DNA of 64,000 nucleotides. It comes from Amblyornis subalaris. Lineage: Eukaryota > Chordata > Aves > Passeriformes > Ptilonorhynchidae. The stretch spans positions 7,150,979 through 7,214,978 of the forward strand of contig JACAXG010000033.1 in assembly GCA_018881555.1 (NCBI GenBank), written 5' to 3'. Positions 48,601-59,258 of this stretch are shown here, piece by piece. A program made the translations under genes and the position numbers. How positions within the stretch are numbered: position 1 is the stretch's first letter; the number at the start of each line of letters is the position of its first letter. Under the pieces are notes generated by a model that had not been told where the DNA came from, made no database searches, and was given only the letters and a program-made list of their open reading frames with translations.

Positions 48601-51076
48601 GGTTTCATTTGGTCTTCATCTTTTATTTAGCAGAGCAGGCACTATATTTTATAATACTTGTATTGTTTATATTGTCATCAGGCTTGCTCTCTTGCTTAAC
48701 AGTCTTTTTAGACAATGCATGAGTGAAGAAAAAAGATGAATCTAAAAAACTACAGGGAATAGGACTATTTTATACAAACCATGAGGAAAGTTGTGTGAGA
48801 CACTATTCCATTCAGAGCTTGCTCTTCAGCCTTCATTTGGAAAGGCTCTCAGGTACATGCTCAACTTGAATCCCTCTGAAGTAAATATATTTACAGGTAC
48901 ATAGTGACAGTGGCTGTTATTTCACAGTGATTTTTTCAGTGCATCTGAAGGAGGTATGCCAGGGAAAAACAGAGGAGTATCTACAGAAACGTTACCAGTC
49001 ACCTCTGTCAGCCCAACAACAGCAGCACAGCACAGAGTGCATTTGCAGATGGCACATGAACGGTTACTGCTTAGAGATACAATGGCCCTGTTCTTTCCCA
49101 GAGACTGCAGTGTGTGCACAAGCGGTATCTCCCAGGAGCAATTCCATGGCAAAATCGTCTCCTTGATCGTACGCTCCAGAGCTTGGTGCCGTGTAAGGAG
49201 GGGGATGCAACAGCATTTCTCCTTTCTCACTGCACTTCAAGGAGCTCATGCTTTGTCAGGCATGACACGCCTGTAGCCCTGTACCCCCCTTGGTAACTTC
49301 CTACGTCAAAAGCTAGACTTTTTCCCAAAGTGTTTTCGTTTAGAGGTGCTCTAATCAGTCACATCCAATATTTAAACCACCTTACATCTGTTAAAGTTCA
49401 AGTTAGATACCTACATTTTACCACATCTTTCCGTTTGCCTGGTGCTGGCCTCAGACATGTTAGTGCAAATAGATGGTAAAGGCACTGGAGCTTCCTGTGG
49501 CTTTGTATTCCTTCATTATATACAAACTGCTCTAATTAATAACAGGAGGAAATTACATCTGGTGAATCTCTGTTAATGGCATTAGTGAGGGGTTAATTTG
49601 GCATGGTAATTTTTGTTGGCAACCTGTTGAAATCCACACAGAAGGGAGTCCTGTTGTTTACCAGTGCTTTGAATGTCTTTGACAAAGAATTAAGGCAAAG
49701 TCTTTCCTTCCCACCCTGATTTGTTTTTTCTCTGGGAGGAATAGGGACATTTATTTTGATCCATGGAGGTTACTGCTCTAGAAAGCTAAGAAAGAGCACT
49801 TCATCAGAGAAAACAAATACACTTGTAGAAACAACAGTGAAATCTGATAACCTTCTAATCTATTTATCAAAGGGCCCGCAGTTTCGAGGCAGGTGAAGAA
49901 ATACTTACTGAACCCAGAAAACAAATCTACCTCCACAAAACTCAGATAACCAAAAAGGGAGAAAGAAACAAGCGCAAAACCGTTAGCACCTGCCAACTCT
50001 TATTAAGAGATTAGAATGCTTAAAAAGACAGACAGCAGCTGAATATTTCCTTTTAAGTTTCTCTTGGCTGATTTCTCATGCATGCTGCTGTGCACTGCAG
50101 TGAAGCAAACAGGTCACATTTCAGCTCCTCAGAGCTGCAAAAGCACTTTGTGGCATAAATAGCAAGTAGCTTCTCTTCAGACTTTGTAAGATTTCTTTAA
50201 GAAATGTGTCTGTGCCCAAGTGATTGACTCTTAGGAAACTGAGTGAAGCTAAGCATTGGCAAGAAACTTAGTTCCCAATGTGACAGTAGAGTTACTTTAC
50301 ACATGAATGCTCAGTGATTTAGGAATTGTTCTCAGTTACACTGAAATATCCTACAATTTCAACAATTTTCCTCTTTAATCAGTGGAAAACACAGTTTACA
50401 AATAGGCTTCTGGTGAAACAGTGATGAAAACAGCCCAGCTAGTCATGCGGATCAGAGAGCATAAATCTCAGTGAAGCTGACAGGAATACAGACACATGCT
50501 TTAAAATGGATAGAGCTATTTCTAGCAAAAATGGGTAGCCCACTCCACGCATGAAACGCTAAAACTTGCAGGGGACAAGGTCTGCAGCTGCCGGAGTGTG
50601 GACCACATGCCTCCTGAGAAGAGACAGTCAGGTGGCTCATTGCATTTGCTGCTTCATCACTCTTCAGTTTAACCAGAAGTTAGACCAAACAAGGGCTCAG
50701 GAAAAACTGTTTAATTCTCAAAGAAGGGGGTTAGCACTCTGAGCTGCCTGGAGACATGCAGTCTATCCCTGGTGGGGAGAAGGAGAAGGGCAGGGTTAAG
50801 GGGAACAGTGCAACCAAATAACAGAGACGTGGGGTTTTCACCACTCTCATAGCACCCATGGCTGGGGCAGGACCAGGCAAACCTCCAAGGCTGTCATCCT
50901 CAGATGGTCAGGGAGGTAAGAACCTTTCCTTCCTCTACTGTACCTTCCCCTGGTTGGAAGCCAGACAGTCAGGAAGAGCTCCAGGCTCTTACTGGTTGGG
51001 TTGACATGACTGGTCTTAACTTTTATTGGCCCATTTGGCCCATTTAAAAAAAGAAAAACATATCTGCTGACCTCTG
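45620..51076. other. Unassigned non-coding sequence
   Basis: No gene is recognised. A CpG-dense patch is at 48985-49340. The stretch around 49440-49690 and that around 50035-50215 read like conserved non-coding DNA (complex, homeodomain-type ATTA words, no repeats), but this cannot be shown without alignment. From about 50690 to the CR1 at 51077 the sequence is richer in G+C than average and unidentified. Confidence 0.5.
48985..49340. other. CpG-enriched patch of unknown identity
   Basis: About ten CpG dinucleotides fall in 350 bases, against almost none nearby, including GATCGTACGC near 49165. Frames of about 80-105 codons are open on both strands, which reflects the raised G+C rather than coding. 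It could be a young unrecognised insertion, a small CpG island or a regulatory element. Confidence 0.35.
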
Positions 51077-51605
51077 CCTTCATGAGACACCGCTTGGAGT
51101 ACTTCATCCAAGTCTGGGGTCCTCACCATAAGACATGGACTTCTTAGAGTGAATCCAGAGGAGCCACAAAGATAATCAGAGTGATGGAGCATCTCTCCTC
51201 CAAAGGCAGGCTGAGAGCCGAGGCTGTTCAGTTTGGAGAAGAGAAGACTTTGGGGAGACCTCATTGTGATATTTCGTTACCTTAAGGGGGCTTATAAAAA
51301 GGAGGAAGAGAGAGTTTTTATACCGGCAGATAGTGAGAGAGGAAGGGGCAACGGTTTCAAACTGAAAGAGGGCAAGTTTAGATTAGATGATAAGAAAAAA
51401 ATCTTCAGTGTGAGGGTCATGAGGCACTGGAAAAGGTTGCCCAGAGAAGTTGTGGATGTCCCATCCCTGGAAGTGTTCAAGGCCATGTTGGATGGAGCCC
51501 TGAGCAACCTAATCTAGTGAGTGGCATCCCTGCCCGTGGTAGGGGGGTTGAAACTAGATGGTCTTTAAGCTCCCTTCCAACCCTAACCATCCTGTGGTTC
51601 CATGA
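51077..51605 (+). mobile_element. CR1 LINE, best preserved copy, sense
   Basis: About 530 bases run from the ORF2 segment CTTGGAGTACTTCATCCAAG (LEY.IQVWG) through CAGTTTGGAGAAGAGAAGAC, CTTAAGGGGGCTTATAAAAA and GGTTGCCCAGAGAAGTTGTG to the 3' UTR. The 3' UTR includes a GGGGGGTTGAAACTAGATGG block and CCATCCTGTGGTTCCATGAA, a decayed terminal repeat. It is 5'-truncated like most CR1 copies, and the catalytic reverse-transcriptase and endonuclease regions are missing. The left edge is set where the CR1-like reading begins and is approximate. Confidence 0.94.
51233..51517 (+). pseudogene. CR1 ORF2 C-terminus, still open
   Basis: Ninety-four codons remain in frame to the natural CR1 stop. The translation carries EKRRLWGDLIVIFRYLKGAY near the start, then RFRLDDKKKIFSVRVMRHWK, then RLPREVVDVPSLEVFKAMLD near the end. 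This is the well-known C-terminal part of the CR1 ORF2 polyprotein, downstream of the reverse-transcriptase palm motifs, which are absent. The nominal start Met lies inside the ORF2 reading frame and is not a real start. It is fossil rather than a host gene. Confidence 0.88.
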
Positions 51606-53699
51606 ACCTAGGTGAATAGTGACATCCTTGAACAGGTCTTCCTTGTTCAAGGACTACTATCTCCCTTCTGAGACTACATGACTTGTTCAGTTTTACTTGA
51701 AAATGCAGATTATAGATACAGAATATGTAAAATACTGATTGACCAGAGATTGCAACCAGGAATAAAATGCACTTACACAGAAATTGTTGATGAAAGAAAG
51801 AAAAAGACCCTTTTGCAAACAGAACAACTCTGCAGATAAATATTGATATTGAAAAGATTAAATTTTATGAAGCATCCTAACAATACTGGGAGTTGAAAGT
51901 AATCCATTGTGGCCAAATTAAGAAACCAATGTGAAAACAGTTTTGGTATACATGACATTTTAACTTCAGGTTTTTTTCCCCGGTTCCTGTTCTGTAGTTT
52001 GAAGCTGTACTACAAAAGATTTGACTCTCAGCTTTCTCATTGATCCTGTAGGGCTGAGATAAACCAAAGTACAGACCACATTAGGAGAAAAGTGAACATG
52101 ACCTTCTTCAGAATGGAGACAGCACAAGGGACAAGGCAAAACATTTGTTAACTGTATAAATCTCCTGGATGCGTTTACACAAATGTCCCTTTGCACATTC
52201 TGATTTTTTTTTTATATATTGCATAATGATGCTGCATATTCATTACAAGGAATGTAAAAGCTTCTCTACAGCCCCTTTAGTTCAGGCCTATTTAATGACA
52301 AAATATCAATCAGCACCTGCATATGTGTTGCAATCCCATAATTGCATAATGGCTTGAACAAAATGTGGTCCTCAAAGACAAGCAGTAATATATTATTTAT
52401 TTCCTGGGATGTCTCGTTCTTTATTTAAAGCAAACCCATATTTTACCACAAGAATAATTTACAATTAAGTGTAAATTTAACAGATGTTATTGATCTAAAT
52501 TCCAAAAGGATTTAGTGATTTTTTCCTAAATTTGCTTTCAATAAACTTGTATTCATTTTAATTAATTACATTGTGTGCCCTCAGCACTTTTGTGTTTAAT
52601 TAGAATATAGCAGAGAAAGATTTTGCTTTAAAATCTTGCATTATCTCATATATGCTTATTTATGGAAAAGCTTTTGTGAGTGAATGTAGAGCAGCTCAGT
52701 CACTGTGAATGAAGTAGAAATAGGACCATTTGTGTGTATATGCATTACTTTAATGGATTAATATTAGTCTCTCATATTCACATTTATTGACCTTTTACTC
52801 TCTACTACTGTTTGCATATTTGTCAAACACTTTTCATGTCTTCCTGTGGGTGGTGAGAGTTACCCAGTGTTGACAGTACCTTTGAAAACTGTGAATTTAA
52901 AAATATAAAATATCTACACTGAGCTGTACAGCATGGCAAATTAACATTAGTAACAAACTCATCCCAGCTTGTCTTTTGCCAATGCTGGTTTCTCTGCTCT
53001 TTAGAAACTTTCCCAACTTGCAAATTTTTTTCTCATTTTTTTTTCAGAAATAGAGGAAGAACAACTTTTGGAAAAGACCAAATAAATCTAGCAAATCTTT
53101 TGACAGCTGCCATACTTTACAATTTCTATCAGACTCCATAAAATATAGAGTTTTCTTTGAAATTTGAAATTATACTGGTTTAAGACTAATCAAATCATTT
53201 GACTAGACAAGAAACCCTTCTTTTATTAAAAAGGGGTCTATTTGTAAGTTGTAGAAGAGTTTAGGGAATATGTTTAAATTTGCTCTCCATCAGCTTGAAC
53301 TTTTTCAGCAACTACCTTATATAAATTCAGACCTTTTTTATCAGTACTTTCCTTTTTATAAGGAAAAATCTTTTTTTCCTAATTTTCTGGGGGAAAAAAA
53401 AAGAAAACTGATGGATGAGGCTAAAAATTTAGTAAAATACTTTCTCTGAATGTGACTGCTAACTATACAGAAGTAAGAATAAAGATCAAGTGGTAGTATA
53501 TGAAGTTTAGAGGGTCTAATAGCAATCTAATGGTATCTACAAATAAGTCAGTCAGAAGACAAATACAGGCTCTTTACAGTAAAAAGATAAGAGACATAAC
53601 TTAAAACAAAAGAGATTCTAAAATATTGTCAGAAAATGCATTTTCCCCCATGACAACCATCACCAGTGGGACAGGGAGACTGTGCAGGCTTCATCCTTA
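51606..53699. other. Unassigned non-coding sequence, possible conserved element
   Basis: No gene or transposon. From about 52195 to 52690 the sequence is complex and rich in ATTA/TAAT and ATGCATA-like words, with no simple repeats, a texture common in deeply conserved vertebrate enhancers. This is inference only. Confidence 0.45.
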
Positions 53700-53838
53700 A
53701 TAAGGAGGTTCAAGAGAAAGCCCTGAGCAATCTCCTCTCATCTCACATGTGTCTCTGCTTCGAGTAGAGGGGTGCTCTAGAGATCTGCTGAGGTCCTTTT
53801 CCGCCCGGATTATACAGTGATTCTATTTCATGATTCTC
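53700..53838 (+). mobile_element. CR1 LINE 3'-end fragment, sense
   Basis: CCCTGAGCAATCTCCTCTCA, an AGGGG...CTAGAGATCTGCTGAGGTCC block and the ending CAGTGATTCTATTTCATGAT TCT follow the order of a CR1 tail (CCTGAGCAACCTGATCT, GGTTGGACTAGATGACCTCC, ATTCTATGATTCT). Several substitutions and small deletions point to an old copy. Confidence 0.8.
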
Positions 53839-54170
53839 CAGACATGCTTCAACACCACCTTGTCATATAGCCTTTAGTGACCATTTTTGTAGAGAAAGCA
53901 TCTCTTCATTCAGTACATGTCTTATAGTTATTGCTCACAACCATTGTCATTGAAATCAGATCCTCAATTTGATTCTCCATTTTGTGAAAGTAAATCCTGA
54001 ATACACTCTTTTATAAGAGTACATGACAATTAATCTAACTTTGTGATTTTCTCAGTCTCAGTCTTGGGTTTTCAAATGTTTGGAATGGTAATGTTAAACA
54101 TGACTTTGCATATGCTTAGAAACACACCATTTCATGATAGCACTGTCTTTTGTTAGACAAAGGAAACATA

Positions 54171-54207
54171 AATCAATCAGTCAGTCAATCAGTCAGTCAA
54201 TCAATCA
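54171..54207. repeat. (TCAA/TCAG)n tetranucleotide repeat
   Basis: Eight tetramers, TCAA or TCAG, occur in the order A G G A G G A A, a partly 12-bp higher-order pattern. It is probably a variable microsatellite. Confidence 0.9.
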
Positions 54208-54296
54208 TGTAAGTCAGTGATTTTAATAATAATGTCTGTAGAACTTTTGAGAAATGTAAAACAATTTCAAATTAACACAAAGATGATGAATTCAGG

Positions 54297-54331
54297 TAAA
54301 GCAATTAATCATAATATAAAGCAATTAATCA
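54297..54331. repeat. 15-bp direct repeat containing ATTAATCA
   Basis: TAAAGCAATTAATCA is repeated exactly with a 20-base period. Each copy holds a TAATCA/ATTA homeodomain-type word, so the pair could be a doubled binding site or a slippage product. Confidence 0.8.
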
Positions 54332-56539
54332 CAGGTATTAGAGTATACAAAACCAAAAATATTGTTCTTGACTTTTCTGTAACATTTCCTAGCAATTTTT
54401 CTTAAGTGATGAATTCCAGTCTCTCCTTCCCTATGTCTTTGCTTATAGACTATTTCGACATAAATAAGACCAGCACGAATGAATCAATTTACCAATAAAA
54501 TAATAAGAGAGGTTCATTATTGCATTGAAATGAGTCCTTGTCTTTCCTTGTCCTTCAGAAAAAAAAAAAAATCAACTGTCTTCATTATAAGATTTGTCAG
54601 CATGATAGAGCTAATATTAATGCATTTTAAATTGAAAATAAATAGCAGGGTTGACATTTATATACAATGCTAGAATGTGACAGGATACTGTATGCGGTGA
54701 TATGTGTCACCAGCTGATGCAGACTGAACACATTATCCCCACTGCCCTTTTTGTGCATAAATCAGTGTAATTATTTAATCCTTACTTTTAAACAACTACC
54801 ACTTTGGTCTAACTCCAGCATTTCTTTTGTACAGGAGCAAGATAGTGGAATTATTTCTTCATCTCACAAGGAGGACTTCCTGATGGGAGAAATTATATAG
54901 GAAATTTTGACATGAAATTACTTTGCACAGTTTGTCACAAAGTCCTTGGTGTGTCTTTTAACTGGTCATGTTCAATTCAAAAGCAGAATTTTCTGCCAAA
55001 AGAGTTGTTCCTGATTTTGTGACTACAGCACTTTTTGAAATAAGAGTTTACCACTAATATTGTTACTGGCCAAACTCTAATGTTTTCCAGCTATTTAGCA
55101 GAAATTAAATTTACAGACAAAAAGTATCTATCCACTTTTTCTCCTGATCTAAATCTGCAGAACACAAAGTCTACTTGTTTGCATGGATGCATGTCCTTAA
55201 ATGGAACAATCGTATCTTAAAAATCAAAAACAAAAGCAAATTTCACAATGAGTAATTTTCCCTATAATACGGTTCTTTTGTAGGGAAAATGCCACATTTC
55301 CCACATATATGTCTCTCATTGCATTCTGTGTTTCATTCATGCCATGATCTGTGGATGTAAGGCAAGACTCTGCAGTAAAATTAATTTTAATAAACTTTCT
55401 TTACTTATTTGGATCTGTTTCATATCTTTAGAATTAGTAGCAGTTTATCAATAGAATGTGAATTACATATATCTCCTGATGTAGGAGTTCATAGTAGGGG
55501 ACAATAATCTCTTTAAATCTCTGCATCCTTAGGGTAGATAGGCAGGCTCTTTCAACAGGTGAGTCATAATAGGAGTCAATCTGTCTCCGCTGATTACACA
55601 GAAACCAAAGAAAAAGATGACCCTGGCACCTGAAGTGCCCAGTTAGTAATGCTTCATTAACAATTTAACTCATATAATCTTCACCTCTGCAATACAAGTA
55701 CAGCCTTGCTTGATCTAAGAATAAGACTTCCTTTTAGAAACTGGAGGCATGAATTCCACCTGCATTTCCCTTTCCAGCAGCTAAACCACAGCCTAAGATA
55801 TTTGGTGCTGATAGGTGTTTGAGACAGCTACAATTTCACAAAGTGTATCAAGAGAGATTCACAAAAAAAAAAAAGAAAGAATTAAATATATTTGACAAAA
55901 CAGATCCAAAATGAGAGAGTAAAGTGTAGAGAGTAAAATTTAGATATTTAAATAAATACATTTTAAATTATCATACCCAAAATAACAAAGTGTGTTTGGT
56001 AGTTCTTTATTTCTGGTGGGAGTATTTTAGACAACAGAAGTGAGGTGACATCAAACTGGGGAGGATGGAGATAACAAAATATATCTCTATATTTTGAAGT
56101 TATACCTGCAAGGAATTGGATGAATTGAAAGAGAGAGAGGCCATCACATATACTGCTGTATTTTGTAAGGCTGCTTAGCCCTTTCTTTCTCCTTTTCTCT
56201 TGTACCTCTCTGTCTAATTTTGTTAATAGGACATACCTTTTAAAAATATATTAAAAATTAACTCCTGTCTTGACAATTACGTGTTTGAATTAAGCTCTTG
56301 AAAGACTTCATAAACCAAACCCTACAGGACTGGGAAATCCTACTTGTTATTCATTTTGCAATAGCACATACAAACTGCTGGCACCAAAGATTGTTTTGCT
56401 GATGTTGAAAGCAGTGGCCAGAAGAGCAGGGTTAACAAGTTTTTTTTTCTGAAGTGTATCCTGGGATTCTATAGGTACACCTAGACAGCTGATCTGCTGT
56501 AGTGGTGATAGGCTTCAGAACTTTTCATCTCGTATTTCC

Positions 56540-56883
56540 TACCACACTAAGTGGTAAAGGTACAGTGTTTCAGTATTCACACTAGACAGAAAGCCATATG
56601 GAAGGACATAGAGTCTTTAGCTTTGACTGACCCTCTGGCCAGGTCCTCTTGCAGAGTTGGAGTCTCCCACAAACACATATGCCAGGAGAGGTTTAGATTG
56701 GATGTTCTGAAAAATTTCTTCATTGAAAGAGTAGTCGTGCATTGAAACAGACTGTCCTGGAAGTCTAAAATCTTGTAAAGGTGGTGTTTAGGGACATGGT
56801 TTAGTGGCAGACTTGGCATTGTTCGGTTAATGGTTGGACTTGATGACCTTAGAGGTCTTTTCCTTTCTTAATGATCCTGTGAA
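56540..56883 (+). mobile_element. CR1 LINE fragment with 3' terminus, sense
   Basis: The clear part starts at AGGAGAGGTTTAGATTGGAT (about 56685). It runs through TTCTTCATTGAAAGAGTAGT and GGGACATGGTTTAGTGGCAG to ATGGTTGGACTTGATGACCT, then TTAATGATCCTGTGAATGAG at the terminus. This is the CR1 subfamily with the ACATGGTTTAGTGG tail, also represented by the copy at 44898. The first 145 bases are weaker (AAGGACATAGAGTCTTTAGC) and may be unrelated flank. The ORF2 relic RFRLDVLKNFFIERVVVH is visible in frame. Confidence 0.88.
56551..56745 (+). pseudogene. CR1 ORF2 C-terminal relic
   Basis: The last residues of this frame, RFRLDVLKNFFIERVVVH, are the segment just before the conserved HW-x-R-x-PREVV end of CR1 ORF2, after which the frame stops prematurely. 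It is a decayed remnant inside the CR1 copy. Confidence 0.7.
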
Positions 56884-57636
56884 TGAGCTCTTCAAGCTGG
56901 TTTGAACCATGACTCTTTCCGTCCGTTCTGCTCATGTTCTGAGCTTTTACTGTCCCTAAAACCCAGATGGATCTTCTGGCCTTATGTCATCGTTTGATAT
57001 TCCAATCCAAAATTTTGCACAAACAGGATTTTCATGAAGGTTGTTTAATGCAGAAACCGTTTCCTTAAGTATTGCTTCTGTTATTGCTGGTCCACAGAGC
57101 ACACAGATACAACATGGAACCAATTAGTTCTATGAGAAAATAGTGCCTAAATGCCCTTAACCCAGGTAACAGAGGAGTGGTGGTGAAGAGTGTCGTTCCT
57201 GTTCTGATAACCTCCCAGAAAACGGTTTACTGAGAAATCTTCTCAAATTAGATTATCATGATTCTCCTAAAGGAGGCTGTCTCACAACTCTGTTCACAAT
57301 CAACTCTGATTACAATAAAATGTAATACCCCAAATCACCACCTGTTTATTTGAGAGTAACAGTTCTGGAAACAAATGCAGGGTAAAGAACTTTTGATTAC
57401 AATGTCAAGACCACAGCAATAGAAACCGAAGAAGTTTCATATACTTTGACAAACTTGTGGGAATTCAGCATCCCTGGGACTTCTGACTTTGTGACCAATT
57501 TTCTCGTATCGTTTTAACTATATGAGGGTTGCAGGAGTCTTCGATTCAGTTGCAGTCAATGAGATTTGTGGTATTTTAACACCCATGAAGACCAGATAAC
57601 TGAAAAGAGATTTTATTTTCTAAACTTACAAAATTT

Positions 57637-57656
57637 AAAATTTTAATTAAAATTTT
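57637..57656. repeat. 20-bp perfect palindrome, A+T only
   Basis: AAAATTTTAATTAAAATTTT is its own reverse complement. In DNA this AT-rich a palindrome of this length can arise by chance, but it could extrude as a cruciform. Confidence 0.85.
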
Positions 57657-57883
57657 TAAAAAATCAAAACTAAATTTTAAAAAAAAGTAGCTCTAGGTTT
57701 GTCAGTAGTCTGCTTCATTGTTGGATTGTGTCTATTGCAGCTAATTCCTAAGTAGTGTAACTAGGCCCTGATTCTGACCGGGAATTGTGGCCCCTACACA
57801 AGGCTGTGAACAAACAGTAATTGAATATGAGTGCATTTAGTGCTAGTGAACAAGGAAAAGAAATGAAAGCAAAATATGAAGTG

Positions 57884-57898
57884 AAAAAAAAAAAAAAA
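57884..57898. repeat. Poly(A) run
   Basis: Fifteen A. The 200 bases upstream do not look like a retrocopy of any gene I recognise. Confidence 0.85.
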
Positions 57899-58237
57899 TC
57901 AGCCAGCACAGCACAGCTGGGAACCAATTTAGTATAGATAAGTCACTAAGAAGGAAAAAAGTAGACAGGAGAGATTTGCTAAGTTTCCAAGCAGCTTGTT
58001 AGCATTCAGGAGAGTGGATCTTTAGTAATTATCATGACACACAGCTAGTTCATAGCCTAGATGAAGGATTCTGTGTGTCAATCAGTGAAAATGTAATCAC
58101 CCCAAAAAAGAGATGTCTGAGGCTGGTTTCTGAGATTAACCAACTTTGAAGGAATTTAGAACTTTAGAATTTTTAGAACTTTAATGGCAAAGGAGCATAG
58201 GAGCTTAATGTATTATTTTTTCATTCTGCTAAAGAGG

Positions 58238-58490
58238 ACAATTTTGCCACTCTACTCAGCAGTTGCCAGGCCATGTCTGAAATACTGGGTTTGATTTTGT
58301 TTCCTGTTATACAAAAAGGTTTGGACAGGCTGGAGAAGGTCCAAAGAAGGGCACAAAAATGATCAGAGGACTGGGGAAGCTGCCACATGAGGAAAGGCTG
58401 ACAGTCAGCCTTGAGAAGAAAAGGTTTATGGGACACCTCATCAGCATGTTCCAGTATTTAAAGTGTGTTGCAAAGAAGATGGAGGCTTCC
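58238..58490 (+). mobile_element. CR1 LINE, left half of an interrupted copy, sense
   Basis: TTGCCACTCTACTCAGCAGT begins the ORF2 segment; GGACAGGCTGGAGAAGGTCC, AAAGAAGGGCACAAAAATGA and GATCAGAGGACTGGGGAAGC are typical CR1 coding sequence just downstream of the reverse transcriptase. The copy stops at GATGGAGGCTTCC, exactly where the LTR at 58491 begins, and resumes at 59031 with CTTTTTACAAGAAGTCAC, which is the expected next CR1 block. It is therefore one element split by a later insertion. Confidence 0.92.
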
Positions 58491-59030
58491 TGCCATGGTT
58501 TAAGCCCAGCTGGAAATTAGGCACTGTGCAGCTGCTCACTCAACCCCCATCTCTGCCCCTCACACCAGTGGAATGGGGAGGAGAATCAAAGTAAAACTTG
58601 TAGGTTGAGATAACAGTTTAATAATTAAAGTAAAATATACTGGTAATGGTAAATTATAACAACAATAATAATAAAAAGAGAAAAAAAAAATGATGCACAA
58701 TGCACTTGCTCACCACCCACTGACTGATACTAGAGTCCACTTCCCAAATCCAGACCAGCCCCTCTTCAGGGCAGCTCTTCCTAATTTATATACTGGGCAT
58801 GATGTTCTATGGTGTGGAATATCCCTTTGGGTCACCTCTCCTGGCTATCCTCCATCCCAGTTTGTTTTGTGCACCTCCTCACTGGCAAAGCATGACTTAG
58901 GATAAACACAACTTAGGAAAAGACCAAAACATCAGTGTGTTATCAACACCATCCTCATTCCAAATCCAAAACACAGCACCGTAACAGCTACTGAGAAGAA
59001 ATTAGCTCTACCATAGATGAAACTAGGATA
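58491..59030 (-). mobile_element. Solo LTR of an avian endogenous retrovirus, 540 bp, antisense, nested in CR1
   Basis: The plus strand starts TGCCATGGTTTAAGCCCAGC and ends GATGAAACTAGGATA. This is the reverse complement of a common avian LTR family whose sense strand usually begins TGTCCTGGTTTC, here decayed to TATCCTAGTTTC. Diagnostic blocks include TGCTCACCACCCACTGACTG, TGGAATATCCCTTTGGGTCA and AAACATCAGTGTGTTATCAA. The flanks are CTTCC (58486-58490) and TTTCC (59031-59035), a 5-bp target-site duplication with one mismatch. In sense orientation AGTATATAAAT (58786-58796) is a good TATA box. An AT-rich AATAATAATAAAAAGAG tract (58662-58681) is a family feature. No internal retroviral sequence remains. 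Confidence 0.92.
58786..58796 (-). promoter_or_regulatory. TATA box of the nested solo LTR
   Basis: The sense strand reads AGTATATAAAT; the unbroken TATATAAA matches the retroviral core-promoter consensus. It is preceded in sense orientation by the GGGATATTCCA block typical of this family. Confidence 0.65.
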
Positions 59031-59258
59031 TTTCCTTTTTACAAGAAGTCACTCAGAAAAGATAAGGTGTAAGGGATACAAGTTACTTCTGGGGATATTC
59101 CAGTTAAACACAGGAGGAAAATTTTTCACAATAAGAACAATTAGCCATTGGAATAATCTCCCCGGGGAAGCGGGGCACACTTAAAATTCATCTGGATGGG
59201 GTGCTGAGTCGTGTTGCCTAGATTGTCACCAAGAAAGGCTGGACTAGCTGACCATTGA
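59031..59258 (+). mobile_element. CR1 LINE, right half of the interrupted copy, sense
   Basis: The CR1 resumes with CTTTTTACAAGAAGTCACTC, then GGGATACAAGTTACTTCTGG, AGGAGGAAAATTTTTCACAA, AGCCATTGGAATAATCTCCC and GGCTGGACTAGCTGACCATT. Similarity fades before any terminal octamer repeats, so the 3' end is lost or decayed. The copy is older than the LTR within it. Confidence 0.88.

Larger units (their letters stand above)
53839..56539. other. Unassigned non-coding sequence
   Basis: No gene is seen. It includes a TCAA/TCAG tetranucleotide array (54171-54207) and a 15-bp direct repeat TAAAGCAATTAATCA (54297-54311 and 54317-54331). The stretches near 54690-54960 and 55560-55830 read as complex unique sequence that could be conserved. 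Confidence 0.5.
56884..58237. other. Unassigned AT-rich non-coding sequence
   Basis: No gene or transposon. It contains a 20-bp perfect AT palindrome (57637-57656), a 15-base A run (57884-57898), and a twice-repeated TTTAGAACTTTA (58155-58166 and 58172-58183). Confidence 0.55.

Noticed and set aside
58155..58183. Twice-repeated TTTAGAACTTTA
   Set aside because: A short AT-rich slippage duplication without further context.
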